In this document: in pieces, positions 1-7,128 of the stretch
Position numbering within the stretch: position 1 is the stretch's first letter
Layout: each line of letters begins with the position of its first letter
NCBI GenBank assembly: GCA_900753165.1
Contig: CAADYC010000032.1
Coordinates: 1 to 26,337, forward strand
Source of the DNA: Clostridia bacterium
GTDB lineage: Bacteria > Bacillota > Clostridia > TANB77 > CAG-508
Reading direction: 5' to 3'
DNA length: 26,337 bases
Program-made: the position numbers and the translations under genes
Notes under the pieces: generated by a model
What the model was told of the DNA's origin: nothing
Seen by the model: only the letters and a program-made list of their open reading frames with translations
The model's database searches: none

Positions 1-456
1 AAAGTAATAGTTAATTTATTAAGAGATGCATATGAAGATGTAAATTTAACTACAGATATAATTGTTGGATTTCCAGGAGAGACAGATGAAGAATTCAGTA
101 AAACATATCAGTTTTTAGATGAAATTAAATTTTATAAAATGCATGTATTCAAATATTCACCAAGAAAAGGGACAAAAGCAGCAGTTATGCCAAATCAAAT
201 TAGTGGGGATATAAAAGAAGAAAGAAGTAGAAAACTAATAGAATTATCTGATAAAAACGAAATTGAATACAACAAATCTTATATAGGAAAAAATGTTGAG
301 GTGTTATTTGAAGAAGAAAAAAACGGAATGTATAAGGGTCATACACAAAATTATATAATGGTATACTGTAAATCAGAAAAAAATTTAGATAATAAAATTG
401 TTGATGTAGTATGTGAAAATGCAGAACAAGAACATATTGTGGGTAAAACTTTGTAA
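1..456 (+). CDS. mtaB: MtaB, tRNA threonylcarbamoyladenosine methylthiotransferase, 3' part only
   Basis: The reading frame is open from base 1, so the start lies outside the window and only the last 151 codons are visible. MtaB is a radical-SAM enzyme that adds a methylthio group to t6A37 of tRNAs reading ANN codons. The visible part begins late in the radical-SAM domain (TTDIIVGFPGETDEEF) and runs through KMHVFKYSPRKGTKAA and MPNQI, a signature of the MtaB branch rather than MiaB or RimO. The last 60 or so residues (from about IGKNVEVLFEEE) look like the TRAM RNA-binding domain that ends this family. The iron-sulfur cysteine motifs would be upstream and cannot be checked. No clear terminator follows, and the next gene has its own promoter. 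Confidence 0.9.
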   Translation, partial: KVIVNLLRDAYEDVNLTTDIIVGFPGETDEEFSKTYQFLDEIKFYKMHVFKYSPRKGTKAAVMPNQISGDIKEERSRKLIELSDKNEIEYNKSYIGKNVEVLFEEEKNGMYKGHTQNYIMVYCKSEKNLDNKIVDVVCENAEQEHIVGKTL

Positions 457-511
457 GTGATGTTTATATATTCATTATGAAAATTGATTAGAAAATAGTA
501 TTTTTGAAAAA

Positions 512-539
512 TGTAACAAAATTGTAATATTTATGTAAT
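512..539. promoter_or_regulatory. Three TGTAAY boxes at 11-bp spacing
   Basis: TGTAAC at 512, TGTAAT at 523 and TGTAAT at 534 are exactly 11 bp apart, one helical turn. They lie 37 bp or more upstream of the -35 at 571. The reverse complement, ATTACA, recurs with the same 11-bp phasing upstream of sepF and rsmD. This may be a protein-binding array or phased A/T tracts that bend DNA. The function is inferred only. Confidence 0.4.
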
Positions 540-570
540 AAAAACTTAACACAAAAAAATGACAAAAAAC

Positions 571-599
571 TTGATATTTAATTTAGTTTATAGTATAAA
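571..599 (+). promoter_or_regulatory. Sigma-A-type promoter of the 638-949 gene
   Basis: TTGATA at 571-576, a 17-bp spacer, then TATAAA at 594-599. A strong AAGGAGG (623-629) and ATG (638) follow within 40 bp. This is a near-consensus vegetative promoter in an otherwise empty intergenic region. Confidence 0.7.
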
Positions 600-637
600 T
601 TAAATAGAGATAATAAAATACAAAGGAGGAACTACAG

Positions 638-949
638 ATGGCAGAAATAAATCAAGAATCAGGTGTATTTGGTGGAATTTCATTTGAAAATGAAATAAAT
701 GAAAACAACGTTGTAGAAAATGCAGGAACAATAAGAAATGAAGCATTACCAGTAAAAACAGGATTTTGGCAAAAATTTAAAGCATTCTGGTTACAAGACA
801 TTGATTGGAACAAAGAAATAAAAGTTGAATTAACACCAGCTCAACAAAAAGTTGAAGATGAAATAAATGAATTTTTACATCAAGAAATTACTTGGGAAAA
901 AGTACATGATTTCCTATTCCAAGAAATTACTTTTGGAAAGAAAAAATAA
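638..949 (+). CDS. Small acidic protein with repeated FLxQEITW motifs, function unknown
   Basis: A 103-residue soluble protein I do not recognise. The ATG at 638 follows AAGGAGG (623-629) at ideal spacing. There is no signal peptide or hydrophobic segment. The C-terminal half carries three related blocks: FWLQDIDWNKE, FLHQEITWEK and FLFQEITFGKK, with consensus aromatic-L-x-Q-E/D-I-T/D-aromatic-x-K. The last two share an exact 13-nt DNA run (CAAGAAATTACTT), which suggests internal duplication. The N-terminal 40 residues are Asn/Glu-rich and probably disordered. The gene has its own promoter and terminator, so it is probably transcribed alone and perhaps abundantly. The repeated amphipathic segments could mediate binding to a partner or self-assembly, but that is speculation. 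Confidence 0.8.
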   Translation: MAEINQESGVFGGISFENEINENNVVENAGTIRNEALPVKTGFWQKFKAFWLQDIDWNKEIKVELTPAQQKVEDEINEFLHQEITWEKVHDFLFQEITFGKKK

Positions 950-974
950 TTGTAAATTTTTAGTGAAATATTAT

Positions 975-1018
975 AAAAAGGTATAGCATATAAAAAATAT
1001 ATATGTTATACTTTTTTT
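975..1018 (+). terminator. Rho-independent terminator after the small-protein gene
   Basis: AAAAAGGTATAGCATAT pairs with ATATGTTATACTTTTT across a short A/T loop, with one bulge and one G-T pair, and the arm ends in an unbroken T run (1012-1018). It ends the 638-949 transcript just before radA. Confidence 0.75.
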
Positions 1019-1051
1019 GTTATAAAGGATAAGCAATTGAAGGGAGAAAAA

Positions 1052-2411
1052 ATGGCAAAAAATAAAACGGTTTTTGTATGTAATGAATGTGGATATGAAT
1101 CAGGAAAATGGTTAGGAAAATGTCCAGCATGTGGAAGCTGGAATACATTTTTTGAACAAAAAATAGTAGAAAGCAAAAATAGTTCATTAAAAGCAGAAAA
1201 AGGAACAACTAATATACCACAAAAATTAAATTCATACGAAGCAAAAGAAACAATAAGAACATCAACAGGATTCGACGAGTTAGATAGAGTTTTAGGTGGA
1301 GGACTTGTAAAAGGTTCATTAATCTTATTAGGAGGAGAGCCTGGAATTGGTAAATCTACATTAATTTTGCAATTATGTGATAAGGTACAAGGAGAAGGAC
1401 AAGTTTTATATGTTTCAGGAGAAGAGTCTGCAGAACAAATAAAATTAAGAGCTGACAGGTTGCGGAATTAACAATGAAAATATATTATTTTTAGGTGAAA
1501 CAGATATAGATGTTGTAAATCAAAATATAATAAATTTAAATCCAAAATTAGTAATAATAGATTCAATTCAAACAATGTATTCAGAAGAAATTTCAGCTGC
1601 TGCAGGAAGCGTAAGTCAAGTAAGAGAAATAACATCACAAATAATGAGAGTATGTAAATCAAGAAATATAACAACAATAATTATAGGACATGTTACTAAA
1701 GATGGAAATATAGCAGGACCAAGAGTTTTGGAACATATGGTAGATACAGTTTTATATTTAGAAGGTGAAAGGTATTTTTCATATAGAATATTAAGAGGTG
1801 TAAAAAATAGATTTGGTTCTACAAATGAAATTGGTATGTTTGAAATGAGAGGAGAAGGAATGTGTGAAATAACAAATCCTTCAGATGTGTTAATTTCAGA
1901 AAGAGAAGATAATCCGCCAGGTTCATGTATTGTATCTTGTATGGAAGGAACAAGGTCAATGCTAGTAGAGTTGCAAGCTTTAACATCTCAAAGTGTGTTT
2001 GGATATCCTAAAAGAACAGCAAATGGTATAGATTATAATAGACTTGCATTATTGATAGCTGTTTTGGAAAAAAGAGCAGGCATGAATCTAGGAAATCAAG
2101 ACGTTTATTTAAATGTTGTTGGAGGATTAAAAATTAATGAACCATCAATTGACTTAGGAATTTTAATGGTAACTGCTTCAAGTTATAAAAATAAGCCAAT
2201 TGAAAAAGGTGTTGCTATAATGGGAGAAGTTGGACTTACAGGAGAAGTTAGAAGAATTAATATGATAGAAAAAAGACTAAAAGAAGCGGAAAAATTAGGC
2301 TTTAAAAAATGTATAATTCCAGAAAGTAACAAAAAGGGCTTGAAAGAAAAATTTAAATTGGATATAATAGGTGTCAAAGATATAAATGAAGCAATGAAAA
2401 GTTGTTTTTAA
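1052..2411 (+). pseudogene. radA: RadA (Sms) DNA repair protein, interrupted by a +1 frameshift at about 1463
   Basis: RadA is a RecA-like ATPase that promotes branch migration in recombinational repair. The ATG at 1052 follows AGGGAG and gives an N-terminal zinc finger (Cys10, Cys13, Cys24, Cys27) and a Walker A motif GEPGIGKST near residues 95-103. The frame stops at TAA 1469-1471 right after ADRLRN. One extra base near 1462-1465 (reading TTG C GGA ATT) explains this. In the +1 frame the protein continues without a gap as GINNENILFLGETDID, then the RadA signature KNRFGS and the Lon-protease-like C-terminal domain, ending at 2411. With the base removed the protein would be 452 residues, normal for RadA. 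Flanking sequence is undamaged, so a recent mutation or an assembly error is more likely than an old pseudogene. disA follows directly, the classic Firmicutes pairing. Confidence 0.92.
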
Positions 2412-2476
2412 AATATCCATTTAAGAGCCGTTCCCAAGAGGAAAAAGGGATAAAATAAGTGAAGGGAGGAAAACAA

Positions 2477-3535
2477 TTGACAGCAGATTTACTTAAATTA
2501 ATAGCACCAGGAACGCCAATAAGAGATGGGCTGGAAAACATATTAAGGGCAAAGACAGGAGCATTATTGCTTATAACAGATAATAATGAAGTAATAAAAG
2601 AAATTGTTGATGGTGGATTTTATATAAATGAAGAATATACATCTTCAAAATTATATGAATTAGCAAAAATGGATGGAGCAATTGTTTTAAGTGGAGATTT
2701 AAAAAGAATACTGTTTGCAAATGCTCAGCTTATACCTTCAAGAGAAATAGAAACCAGAGAAACAGGAACAAGACATAGAACTGCTGAAAGAACAGCAAAA
2801 CAAACTGGAGAACTTGTAATAAGTATATCTCAAAGAAGAAATATAATTACAATATTTAAGGGAGATTTTAGATATATATTAGAGGATACAAATGCTGTTC
2901 TAAATAAGGCGAATCAAGGAATACAAACTTTGGAAAGATATAAAAAAGTATTTGATAATAGGCTTTCAATATTAAATGAATATGAATTTAATGATATAGT
3001 AACACTAAAAAATGTGATTGATGTAATACAAAGAGCAGAAAGAGTACGAAGAATAGCGGATGAAATAAAAAATCAAATTTATGAATTAGGTGTTGATGGA
3101 AGACTTGTAAGTATGCAATTACAAGAGCTAATGGGCGGATTAGAAAAAGAAGAAGAATTGATTATAAAAGATTATATAGTTTCAACAAAGTCTTCTAGAA
3201 AGAAAAAAACGCCAGATAAAGTAATAGAAGAACTAGCAAAAATGCAATATGAAGAGATGACTAGAGAAAATACGATTGCAAAATTATTGGGATATGAAAC
3301 ATTTGACAATTATGATGAAGTTGGTGTATATACAAGAGGGTATAGAATACTTAACAAAATACCAAGAATGCCATCAAATATTGTTGAAAATTTGGTATCA
3401 TCATTTAAATCATTCCAACATGTACTTGCAGCAGATATAGAAAGTTTAGACGAAGTTGATGGAATAGGTGAAGTTAGAGCAAGAACAATTAGGCAGTCTT
3501 TAAGAAGAATGCAAGAACAATTTATGTTCGAATAA
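2477..3535 (+). CDS. disA: DisA, DNA-integrity-scanning diadenylate cyclase
   Basis: Makes c-di-AMP from two ATP while scanning DNA; branched DNA inhibits it. The N-terminal DAC domain shows the two signatures DGA (KMDGAIVLSG) and RHR (GTRHRTAERTA). A central helical spine follows, then a C-terminal helix-hairpin-helix DNA-binding region (SLDEVDGIGEVRARTIRQSLRR). I place the start at TTG 2477, because GGGAGGA (2464-2470) then sits 6 nt upstream; an in-frame GTG at 2459 would put this Shine-Dalgarno inside the gene. The protein is 352 residues, usual for DisA. It lies 65 nt after radA, and in Bacillus subtilis RadA physically restrains DisA, so the two are probably co-transcribed. The gap carries a GTTCCCAA motif related to those before groEL and the two last genes. 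Confidence 0.96.
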   Translation: MTADLLKLIAPGTPIRDGLENILRAKTGALLLITDNNEVIKEIVDGGFYINEEYTSSKLYELAKMDGAIVLSGDLKRILFANAQLIPSREIETRETGTRHRTAERTAKQTGELVISISQRRNIITIFKGDFRYILEDTNAVLNKANQGIQTLERYKKVFDNRLSILNEYEFNDIVTLKNVIDVIQRAERVRRIADEIKNQIYELGVDGRLVSMQLQELMGGLEKEEELIIKDYIVSTKSSRKKKTPDKVIEELAKMQYEEMTRENTIAKLLGYETFDNYDEVGVYTRGYRILNKIPRMPSNIVENLVSSFKSFQHVLAADIESLDEVDGIGEVRARTIRQSLRRMQEQFMFE

Positions 3536-3595
3536 AATATAAAAATATAGCGAAATAACTCAAGATTTGGCAAACAAAATTTAACAAAATTTTGA

Positions 3596-3628
3596 ATGGC
3601 GATGAACGAGCGAAGCGAGAGAAAGGAA
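3596..3628 (+). repeat. 33-nt leader repeat, copy 1 (before the cyclophilin gene)
   Basis: This 33-nt element contains GATGAACGAGCGAAGCGAGA and ends at a purine-rich GAAAGGAA that can serve as ribosome binding site for the ATG at 3636. It matches 10612-10644 (before secD) at 31 of 33 positions. It is far richer in G+C than its surroundings. A small A/T hairpin (3575-3582 with 3587-3594) lies just upstream. Confidence 0.8.
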
Positions 3629-3635
3629 GAAAAAA

Positions 3636-4409
3636 ATGAAGAACGTAGGAAAAATAATTTGGATAGTAGCAATGATTGCTATAATAGTATTAATAGGAGT
3701 TGTTGGATTTGGATATTATAAAAAAGCAACATTTAAAAGCCAAAATCCAGTAGCAACAATGGAAGTTGAAAATTTTGGAACAATAAAAATGGAATTATAT
3801 CCAGACCAAGCACCAGAAGCGGTAGCTAATTTTATAGCATTAGCAAACAATGGATTTTATGATGGAACAACATTTCATAGAATAGTGAAAGACTTTATGA
3901 TACAAACTGGTTCAAAAGATGGAGATGGAACAACAGGTGCTAAATTGAGTGATTTAAAAGATGGTGGAGAAGATAAAGATTATTCAATAAAAGGTGAATT
4001 TCTATCAAATGGAGTTACGAATACAATAAAATTTGAAGAGGGAACTGTTGCAATGGCTAGAGCTGATTATACACAATATTCTTCAAGTTTAAAAGAAGAA
4101 TCTTATAACTCAGGATGTTCACAATTTTTTATAATGACTAAAGAAAATACAAGTTTAAATGGTTATTATGCTGCATTTGGTAAAGTTATAGAAGGCCTTG
4201 ATGTTGCACATCAAATTGAAAATGTTGAAGTTAAAGCTGCTGAAGGACAAGAAAATAAAGAAAATGCAGAAGTTAGTACACCAGTAAATCCACCAAAAGT
4301 TACATCTATAAGAGTTGAAACTTATGGAATTGATTATGGTATGCCAGATACATTAACACCATTTGATTATACTTCTTGGATGTATAAACAATATGGAGTT
4401 GGAAAATAA
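3636..4409 (+). CDS. Membrane-anchored cyclophilin-type peptidyl-prolyl cis-trans isomerase
   Basis: Catalyses proline isomerisation, presumably on exported proteins outside the membrane. Residues 1-30 are Lys then a long hydrophobic stretch (IIWIVAMIAIIVLIGVVGFGYY), a signal anchor without a lipobox cysteine. The cyclophilin domain begins near residue 42 and shows FHRIVKDFMIQTG (catalytic Arg82 and Gln90), SGCSQFFIMT and AFGKVIEGLDV. It has two insertions compared with minimal cyclophilins: an acidic loop after KLSDLKDG and an ADYTQYSSSLKEESYN segment before SGCSQFF. The C-terminal tail after PPKVTSIRVETYG is family-specific. Total 257 residues. The leader carries the 33-nt repeat also found before secD, which may link it to export genes. 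It lies 100 nt after disA with no terminator between, so it may be co-transcribed with disA. Confidence 0.93.
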   Translation: MKNVGKIIWIVAMIAIIVLIGVVGFGYYKKATFKSQNPVATMEVENFGTIKMELYPDQAPEAVANFIALANNGFYDGTTFHRIVKDFMIQTGSKDGDGTTGAKLSDLKDGGEDKDYSIKGEFLSNGVTNTIKFEEGTVAMARADYTQYSSSLKEESYNSGCSQFFIMTKENTSLNGYYAAFGKVIEGLDVAHQIENVEVKAAEGQENKENAEVSTPVNPPKVTSIRVETYGIDYGMPDTLTPFDYTSWMYKQYGVGK

Positions 4410-4427
4410 TAAGATAATTTAATAAAA

Positions 4428-4456
4428 AACACTTGCTAAATTAAATAGCAAGTGTT
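4428..4456. other. Perfect 11-bp stem-loop after the cyclophilin gene
   Basis: AACACTTGCTA (4428-4438) pairs perfectly with TAGCAAGTGTT (4446-4456) around a 7-nt loop. No T run follows on the + strand, but an A run precedes it, so it has terminator form only when read on the - strand. It may instead protect the mRNA 3' end. A weak promoter match, TTGCTA (4433) with a 17-bp spacer to TAGAAT (4456), overlaps it and could start a pyrG leader transcript. Confidence 0.55.
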
Positions 4457-4468
4457 AGAATAATAATA

Positions 4469-4529
4469 GATTAAAAAAAAACCGCATTTGCCGGAAAAAT
4501 TTTTTTAATCTTTTTTTATTTTTTATATT
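4469..4529 (+). terminator. Rho-independent terminator between the cyclophilin gene and pyrG
   Basis: GATTAAAAAAA (4469-4479) pairs with TTTTTTTAATC (4500-4510), with an inner CCG/CGG clamp (4482-4484 with 4492-4494), followed by a T-rich tail (4511-4529). Separates the disA-cyclophilin transcript from pyrG, or acts as an attenuator if pyrG transcription starts upstream of it. Confidence 0.65.
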
Positions 4530-4533
4530 CTAG

Positions 4534-4560
4534 GAAAGTTATCATAGTATGATAATTTTC
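4534..4560. other. 12-bp stem-loop in the pyrG leader
   Basis: GAAAGTTATCAT (4534-4545) pairs with ATGATAATTTTC (4549-4560), with one G-T pair, around a 3-nt loop. No T run follows. It is one of five consecutive foldable segments in the 315-nt gap before pyrG. Confidence 0.5.
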
Positions 4561-4565
4561 TGTAG

Positions 4566-4714
4566 AAGATAAATATGGCAGAAATTAGATTTTGTAGCAG
4601 TTTGCACTGCGTAAAAAATCTTAATTCTGGTTTTTTATAAAAGATTAATATGGCAAAGATTAGATTTGATAGCAGCTTACACTGTGGGAAAATCTTAATT
4701 CTGGTTTTTTAGAA
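4566..4714 (+). repeat. Tandem 75-nt repeat with terminator-like hairpins before pyrG
   Basis: Two adjacent units, 4566-4640 (75 nt) and 4641-4714 (74 nt), differ at roughly a dozen positions and one indel. Each holds an outer stem AGATTT/AAATCT, an inner hairpin GCAG/CTGC (copy 1) or GCAG/CTGT (copy 2), and ends TTAATTCTGGTTTTTT. In copy 1 the stem extends to CAGAA.TTA.GATTTT with AAAATC.TTA.TTCTG. Both look like intrinsic terminators placed in series just before the pyrG ribosome binding site. Each copy also contains a short ORF beginning MAxIRFxSSLHC (4575-4640 and 4650-4712), but neither has a Shine-Dalgarno and the indel breaks the shared frame, so I treat the element as RNA. Confidence 0.75.
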
Positions 4715-4724
4715 GGGGGAAGAA

Positions 4725-6332
4725 ATGAATACAAAATACATATTTGTAACAGGTGGAGTTGTATCAGGATTAGGAAAAGGGATAACAGCTGCATCACTTG
4801 GAAGATTGTTAAAAAATAGAGGATATAAAGTAACAATACAAAAATTTGATCCATATATAAATGTAGATCCAGGAACAATGAATCCATATGAACATGGAGA
4901 AGTTTTTGTAACAGATGATGGAGCTGAAACAGATTTAGATTTAGGACATTATGAAAGATTTATAAATGAAAACTTAACAAAAAATTCAAGTATCACAATG
5001 GGAAAAATATATTCAGAAGTAATTGAAAAAGAAAGAAGAGGAGACTATTTAGGAAAAACAGTACAAGTAATTCCTCACATTACAAATCAAATAAAAGAAA
5101 AAATATATGGATTTGAAAACACAGACACAGATATAGTGATTTCTGAAGTTGGTGGAACAGTAGGAGATATTGAGGGACTTTCAATAATTGAAGCAATTAG
5201 ACAAGTAGGATTGGAAAAAAATCCAGAGGATGTATGTTTTATCCATGTAACTTTATTGCCATATATATTTGGTTCAAATGAAATAAAATCAAAACCAACA
5301 CAACATTCAGTAAAAGAATTACAAAGTTATGGAATAAAACCAGATATTTTGGTATGTAGAACAGAACAAGATATACCAGAAAATATCAGAGAAAAGCTAG
5401 CACTATTTTGCAATGTTAGAAAGACAAGTGTAATTCAAAACAAAACAGCAGATTGTTTATATGCAGTACCACTAATGCTAGAAGAAGAGGGATTAGCGAG
5501 AGAAGTTTGCAATCATTTGAAATTAGATAGATATATACCAGACAACAGAAAATGGGAGGAAATGATAGAAAAAATAAGAAAAATAGACAAAAACAATAAA
5601 GTTAAAATAGCAATAGTTGGAAAATATATCAAATTAGAAGATTCATATATATCAGTAATTGAAAGCATTAAGCATGCAGGATTTGCAAATGATGTTGAAA
5701 CAGAAATTAAATTGATAGATGCAGAAAAAATAACAAAAGATACTGCAGATGAAATACTTAAAGAATTTCAAGGAATTATAGTTCCTGGTGGATTTGGAAA
5801 TAGGGGAATAGAAGGAAAAATTGAAACAATTAAATATGCAAGAGAAAATAAAATACCATTTTTGGGAATTTGCCTTGGAATGCAAATGACTGTTGTTGAA
5901 TATGCAAGAGACGTTTTAGGCTTAAAAGATGCAAATTCACAAGAATTTGATGAAAAATCAAAAAATCAAGTAATTCATATAATGGAAAATCAAAAATCAG
6001 TTAATAAAAAAGGTGGAACTATGAGACTTGGAAGCTATCCATGTGTTATTAAAGAAGGAACATTGGCTGAAAAAGTTTATGGTACAAGAGAAATTGCTGA
6101 AAGACATAGACATCGCTTTGAATATAATAATGATTTTAAGGAAAGACTTGAAAATGCTGGCTTGATTTGTTCAGGAACTTCTCCAGATGGTGAATTAGTT
6201 GAAATTGTTGAACTTTCTCAAAAAGAACATCCATTTTTCATTGCAGGTCAATTTCATCCAGAGTTGAAGTCTAGACCTAATAAACCAGCTCCTTTGTTTG
6301 TTGAATTAGTAAAGGTTGCAAAATCTAGATAA
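4725..6332 (+). CDS. pyrG: CTP synthase
   Basis: Makes CTP from UTP, ATP and glutamine, the last step of de novo pyrimidine nucleotide synthesis. The N-terminal synthetase domain starts KYIFVTGGVVSGLGKGI and contains DPYINVDPGTMNPYEHGEVF and DDGAETDLDLGHYERF. The C-terminal class I glutamine amidotransferase domain (from about residue 290) shows PGGFGNRG, the nucleophile Cys383 in GICLGMQ, and the His511/Glu513 dyad in GQFHPE. HRHRFEYN is also present. The 535 residues are full length and no key residue is missing. The start is ATG 4725 after AAGGGGG (4713-4719). Regulation probably acts through the structured leader 4428-4714. In B. subtilis pyrG is controlled by CTP-sensitive reiterative transcription and attenuation; whether this leader works similarly is unknown. 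Confidence 0.98.
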   Translation: MNTKYIFVTGGVVSGLGKGITAASLGRLLKNRGYKVTIQKFDPYINVDPGTMNPYEHGEVFVTDDGAETDLDLGHYERFINENLTKNSSITMGKIYSEVIEKERRGDYLGKTVQVIPHITNQIKEKIYGFENTDTDIVISEVGGTVGDIEGLSIIEAIRQVGLEKNPEDVCFIHVTLLPYIFGSNEIKSKPTQHSVKELQSYGIKPDILVCRTEQDIPENIREKLALFCNVRKTSVIQNKTADCLYAVPLMLEEEGLAREVCNHLKLDRYIPDNRKWEEMIEKIRKIDKNNKVKIAIVGKYIKLEDSYISVIESIKHAGFANDVETEIKLIDAEKITKDTADEILKEFQGIIVPGGFGNRGIEGKIETIKYARENKIPFLGICLGMQMTVVEYARDVLGLKDANSQEFDEKSKNQVIHIMENQKSVNKKGGTMRLGSYPCVIKEGTLAEKVYGTREIAERHRHRFEYNNDFKERLENAGLICSGTSPDGELVEIVELSQKEHPFFIAGQFHPELKSRPNKPAPLFVELVKVAKSR

Positions 6333-6344
6333 TTGTAGTATAAT
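6316..6344 (+). promoter_or_regulatory. Promoter inside the pyrG 3' end
   Basis: TTGCAA (6316-6321), a 17-bp spacer, TATAAT (6339-6344). The -35 and part of the spacer overlap the last pyrG codons. It would drive the 6389-6874 gene independently of pyrG. Confidence 0.65.
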
Positions 6345-6388
6345 TAACGATAGGTAACATAAAAATGTTTTGCATAAGGAGGAAAAAT

Positions 6389-6874
6389 ATGAAGTTAGAA
6401 CAGTTGTATAATGAAAAAGGAGAGAAACGGCCTTATCTTTTAGGAGAGGATGGACGTGAATACTTTTTTTACAAAGACCGAACTGGTTATGTTGTTCGTG
6501 AAATTAACAAAGATGATGTGCCTGAATGGTACAGAGTCATGAAAGAAGAATGTGGTAAGATTAGAGTTCAAGCAAAACGGCGAGCGTTTGATATTGCAGC
6601 AGTAAAAGCAAAAGCTGATCAAATGGCAGTTGAGGGGTCAAAGGAAAGAACAATGCTTCTTTTAAATCCTGCTGGAGAACTGATAGGAGAAGCTGATTTT
6701 ACCGAAAAAGACTTGGCAAAAGCTAAGGTAGAAATATTTCTCAAAGACCAGTCACTTGTAGTTAATAAAGGCTGCAAGATTACTGATGTTTTGAAAAGAC
6801 TGATACTAAATACAGCACTTTATGACGAGTTATGGGCTGAAAGTATCAGTGGAAGTTTAATGCGGATAGCATAG
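6389..6874 (+). CDS. Unrecognised 161-residue protein, possibly acetyltransferase-like
   Basis: I do not recognise this protein with certainty. AAGGAGG (6377-6383) fixes the start at ATG 6389 rather than an in-frame ATG at 6365. The N-terminal part (YLLGEDGREYFFYKDRTGYVVREI) looks like a small beta-rich module. The second half (MLLLNPAGELIGEADFTEKDL, then a strand and helices) is only vaguely like a GNAT fold, and no acetyl-CoA loop (Q/RxxGxG/A) is visible. There are no membrane segments. Base composition is visibly richer in G+C and uses CGG, CGT, GCG and CCT codons that are rare in neighbouring genes, which hints at horizontal acquisition. It is a self-contained unit with a consensus promoter before it and a perfect terminator after it, inserted between pyrG and groES. 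Confidence 0.8.
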   Translation: MKLEQLYNEKGEKRPYLLGEDGREYFFYKDRTGYVVREINKDDVPEWYRVMKEECGKIRVQAKRRAFDIAAVKAKADQMAVEGSKERTMLLLNPAGELIGEADFTEKDLAKAKVEIFLKDQSLVVNKGCKITDVLKRLILNTALYDELWAESISGSLMRIA

Positions 6875-6896
6875 AAAAAAATTTCATATTTATTTG

Positions 6897-6930
6897 AAGC
6901 GGGTTTCTAAACTAGAAACCCGCTTTTCTA
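6897..6930 (+). terminator. Strong rho-independent terminator after the 6389 gene
   Basis: AAGCGGGTTTCTA (6897-6909) and TAGAAACCCGCTT (6913-6925) form a perfect 13-bp stem with a 3-nt AAC loop followed by TTCTATTATT. The strongest terminator in the window, and the main content of the 254-nt gap before groES apart from the promoter and operators. Confidence 0.92.
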
Positions 6931-7009
6931 TTATTGTGTTTTTAATATAGTTCTATAGATAAGTTGAGTTACATATAATATACAGTCAAATGTGAATTTT
7001 ATGTGAATT

Positions 7010-7036
7010 TTAGCAATCTCTATTGACAATTGCTAA
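7010..7036. promoter_or_regulatory. CIRCE-like HrcA operator, upstream copy
   Basis: TTAGCAATC, 9 nt, AATTGCTAA (consensus TTAGCACTC-N9-GAGTGCTAA). The 7-bp core TTAGCAA/TTGCTAA is a perfect inverted repeat and the 9-nt spacing matches exactly. It overlaps the -35 (7023-7028). It is weaker than the downstream copy but placed where a repressor would block RNA polymerase. Two exact tandem 11-mers (TGTGAATTTTA, 6991-7012) lie directly upstream. Confidence 0.6.
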
Positions 7037-7051
7037 AAAAAGGTATAAATT
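7023..7051 (+). promoter_or_regulatory. groESL promoter
   Basis: TTGACA (7023-7028) is a perfect -35. The -10 is either TATAAA at 7044-7049 (15-bp spacer) or TAAATT at 7046-7051 (17-bp spacer). It sits between and overlaps the CIRCE-like operators, as expected for HrcA-repressed sigma-A promoters. Confidence 0.75.
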
Positions 7052-7052
7052 A

Positions 7053-7079
7053 TTAGCAGTTAAACAAAAAGAGTGCTAA
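7053..7079. promoter_or_regulatory. CIRCE operator for HrcA, downstream copy
   Basis: TTAGCAGTT, 9 nt, GAGTGCTAA. The right half is identical to consensus and the left half matches 7 of 9 positions. It lies just after the -10 in the groES leader, the usual position, and is read as heat-shock repression of groESL by HrcA. Confidence 0.88.
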
Positions 7080-7128
7080 AAATAAAACTAAAACATTCTT
7101 AAATGGAAAATTTGAAGGAGGTAATATC

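Noticed and set aside
1462..1472. Programmed ribosomal frameshift in radA
   Set aside because: No slippery heptamer, internal Shine-Dalgarno or downstream stem is apparent, and RadA is not known to use one.
6365..6388. Upstream ATG at 6365 as the start of the orphan gene
   Set aside because: The AAGGAGG at 6377-6383 lies downstream of it and is correctly placed for ATG 6389.
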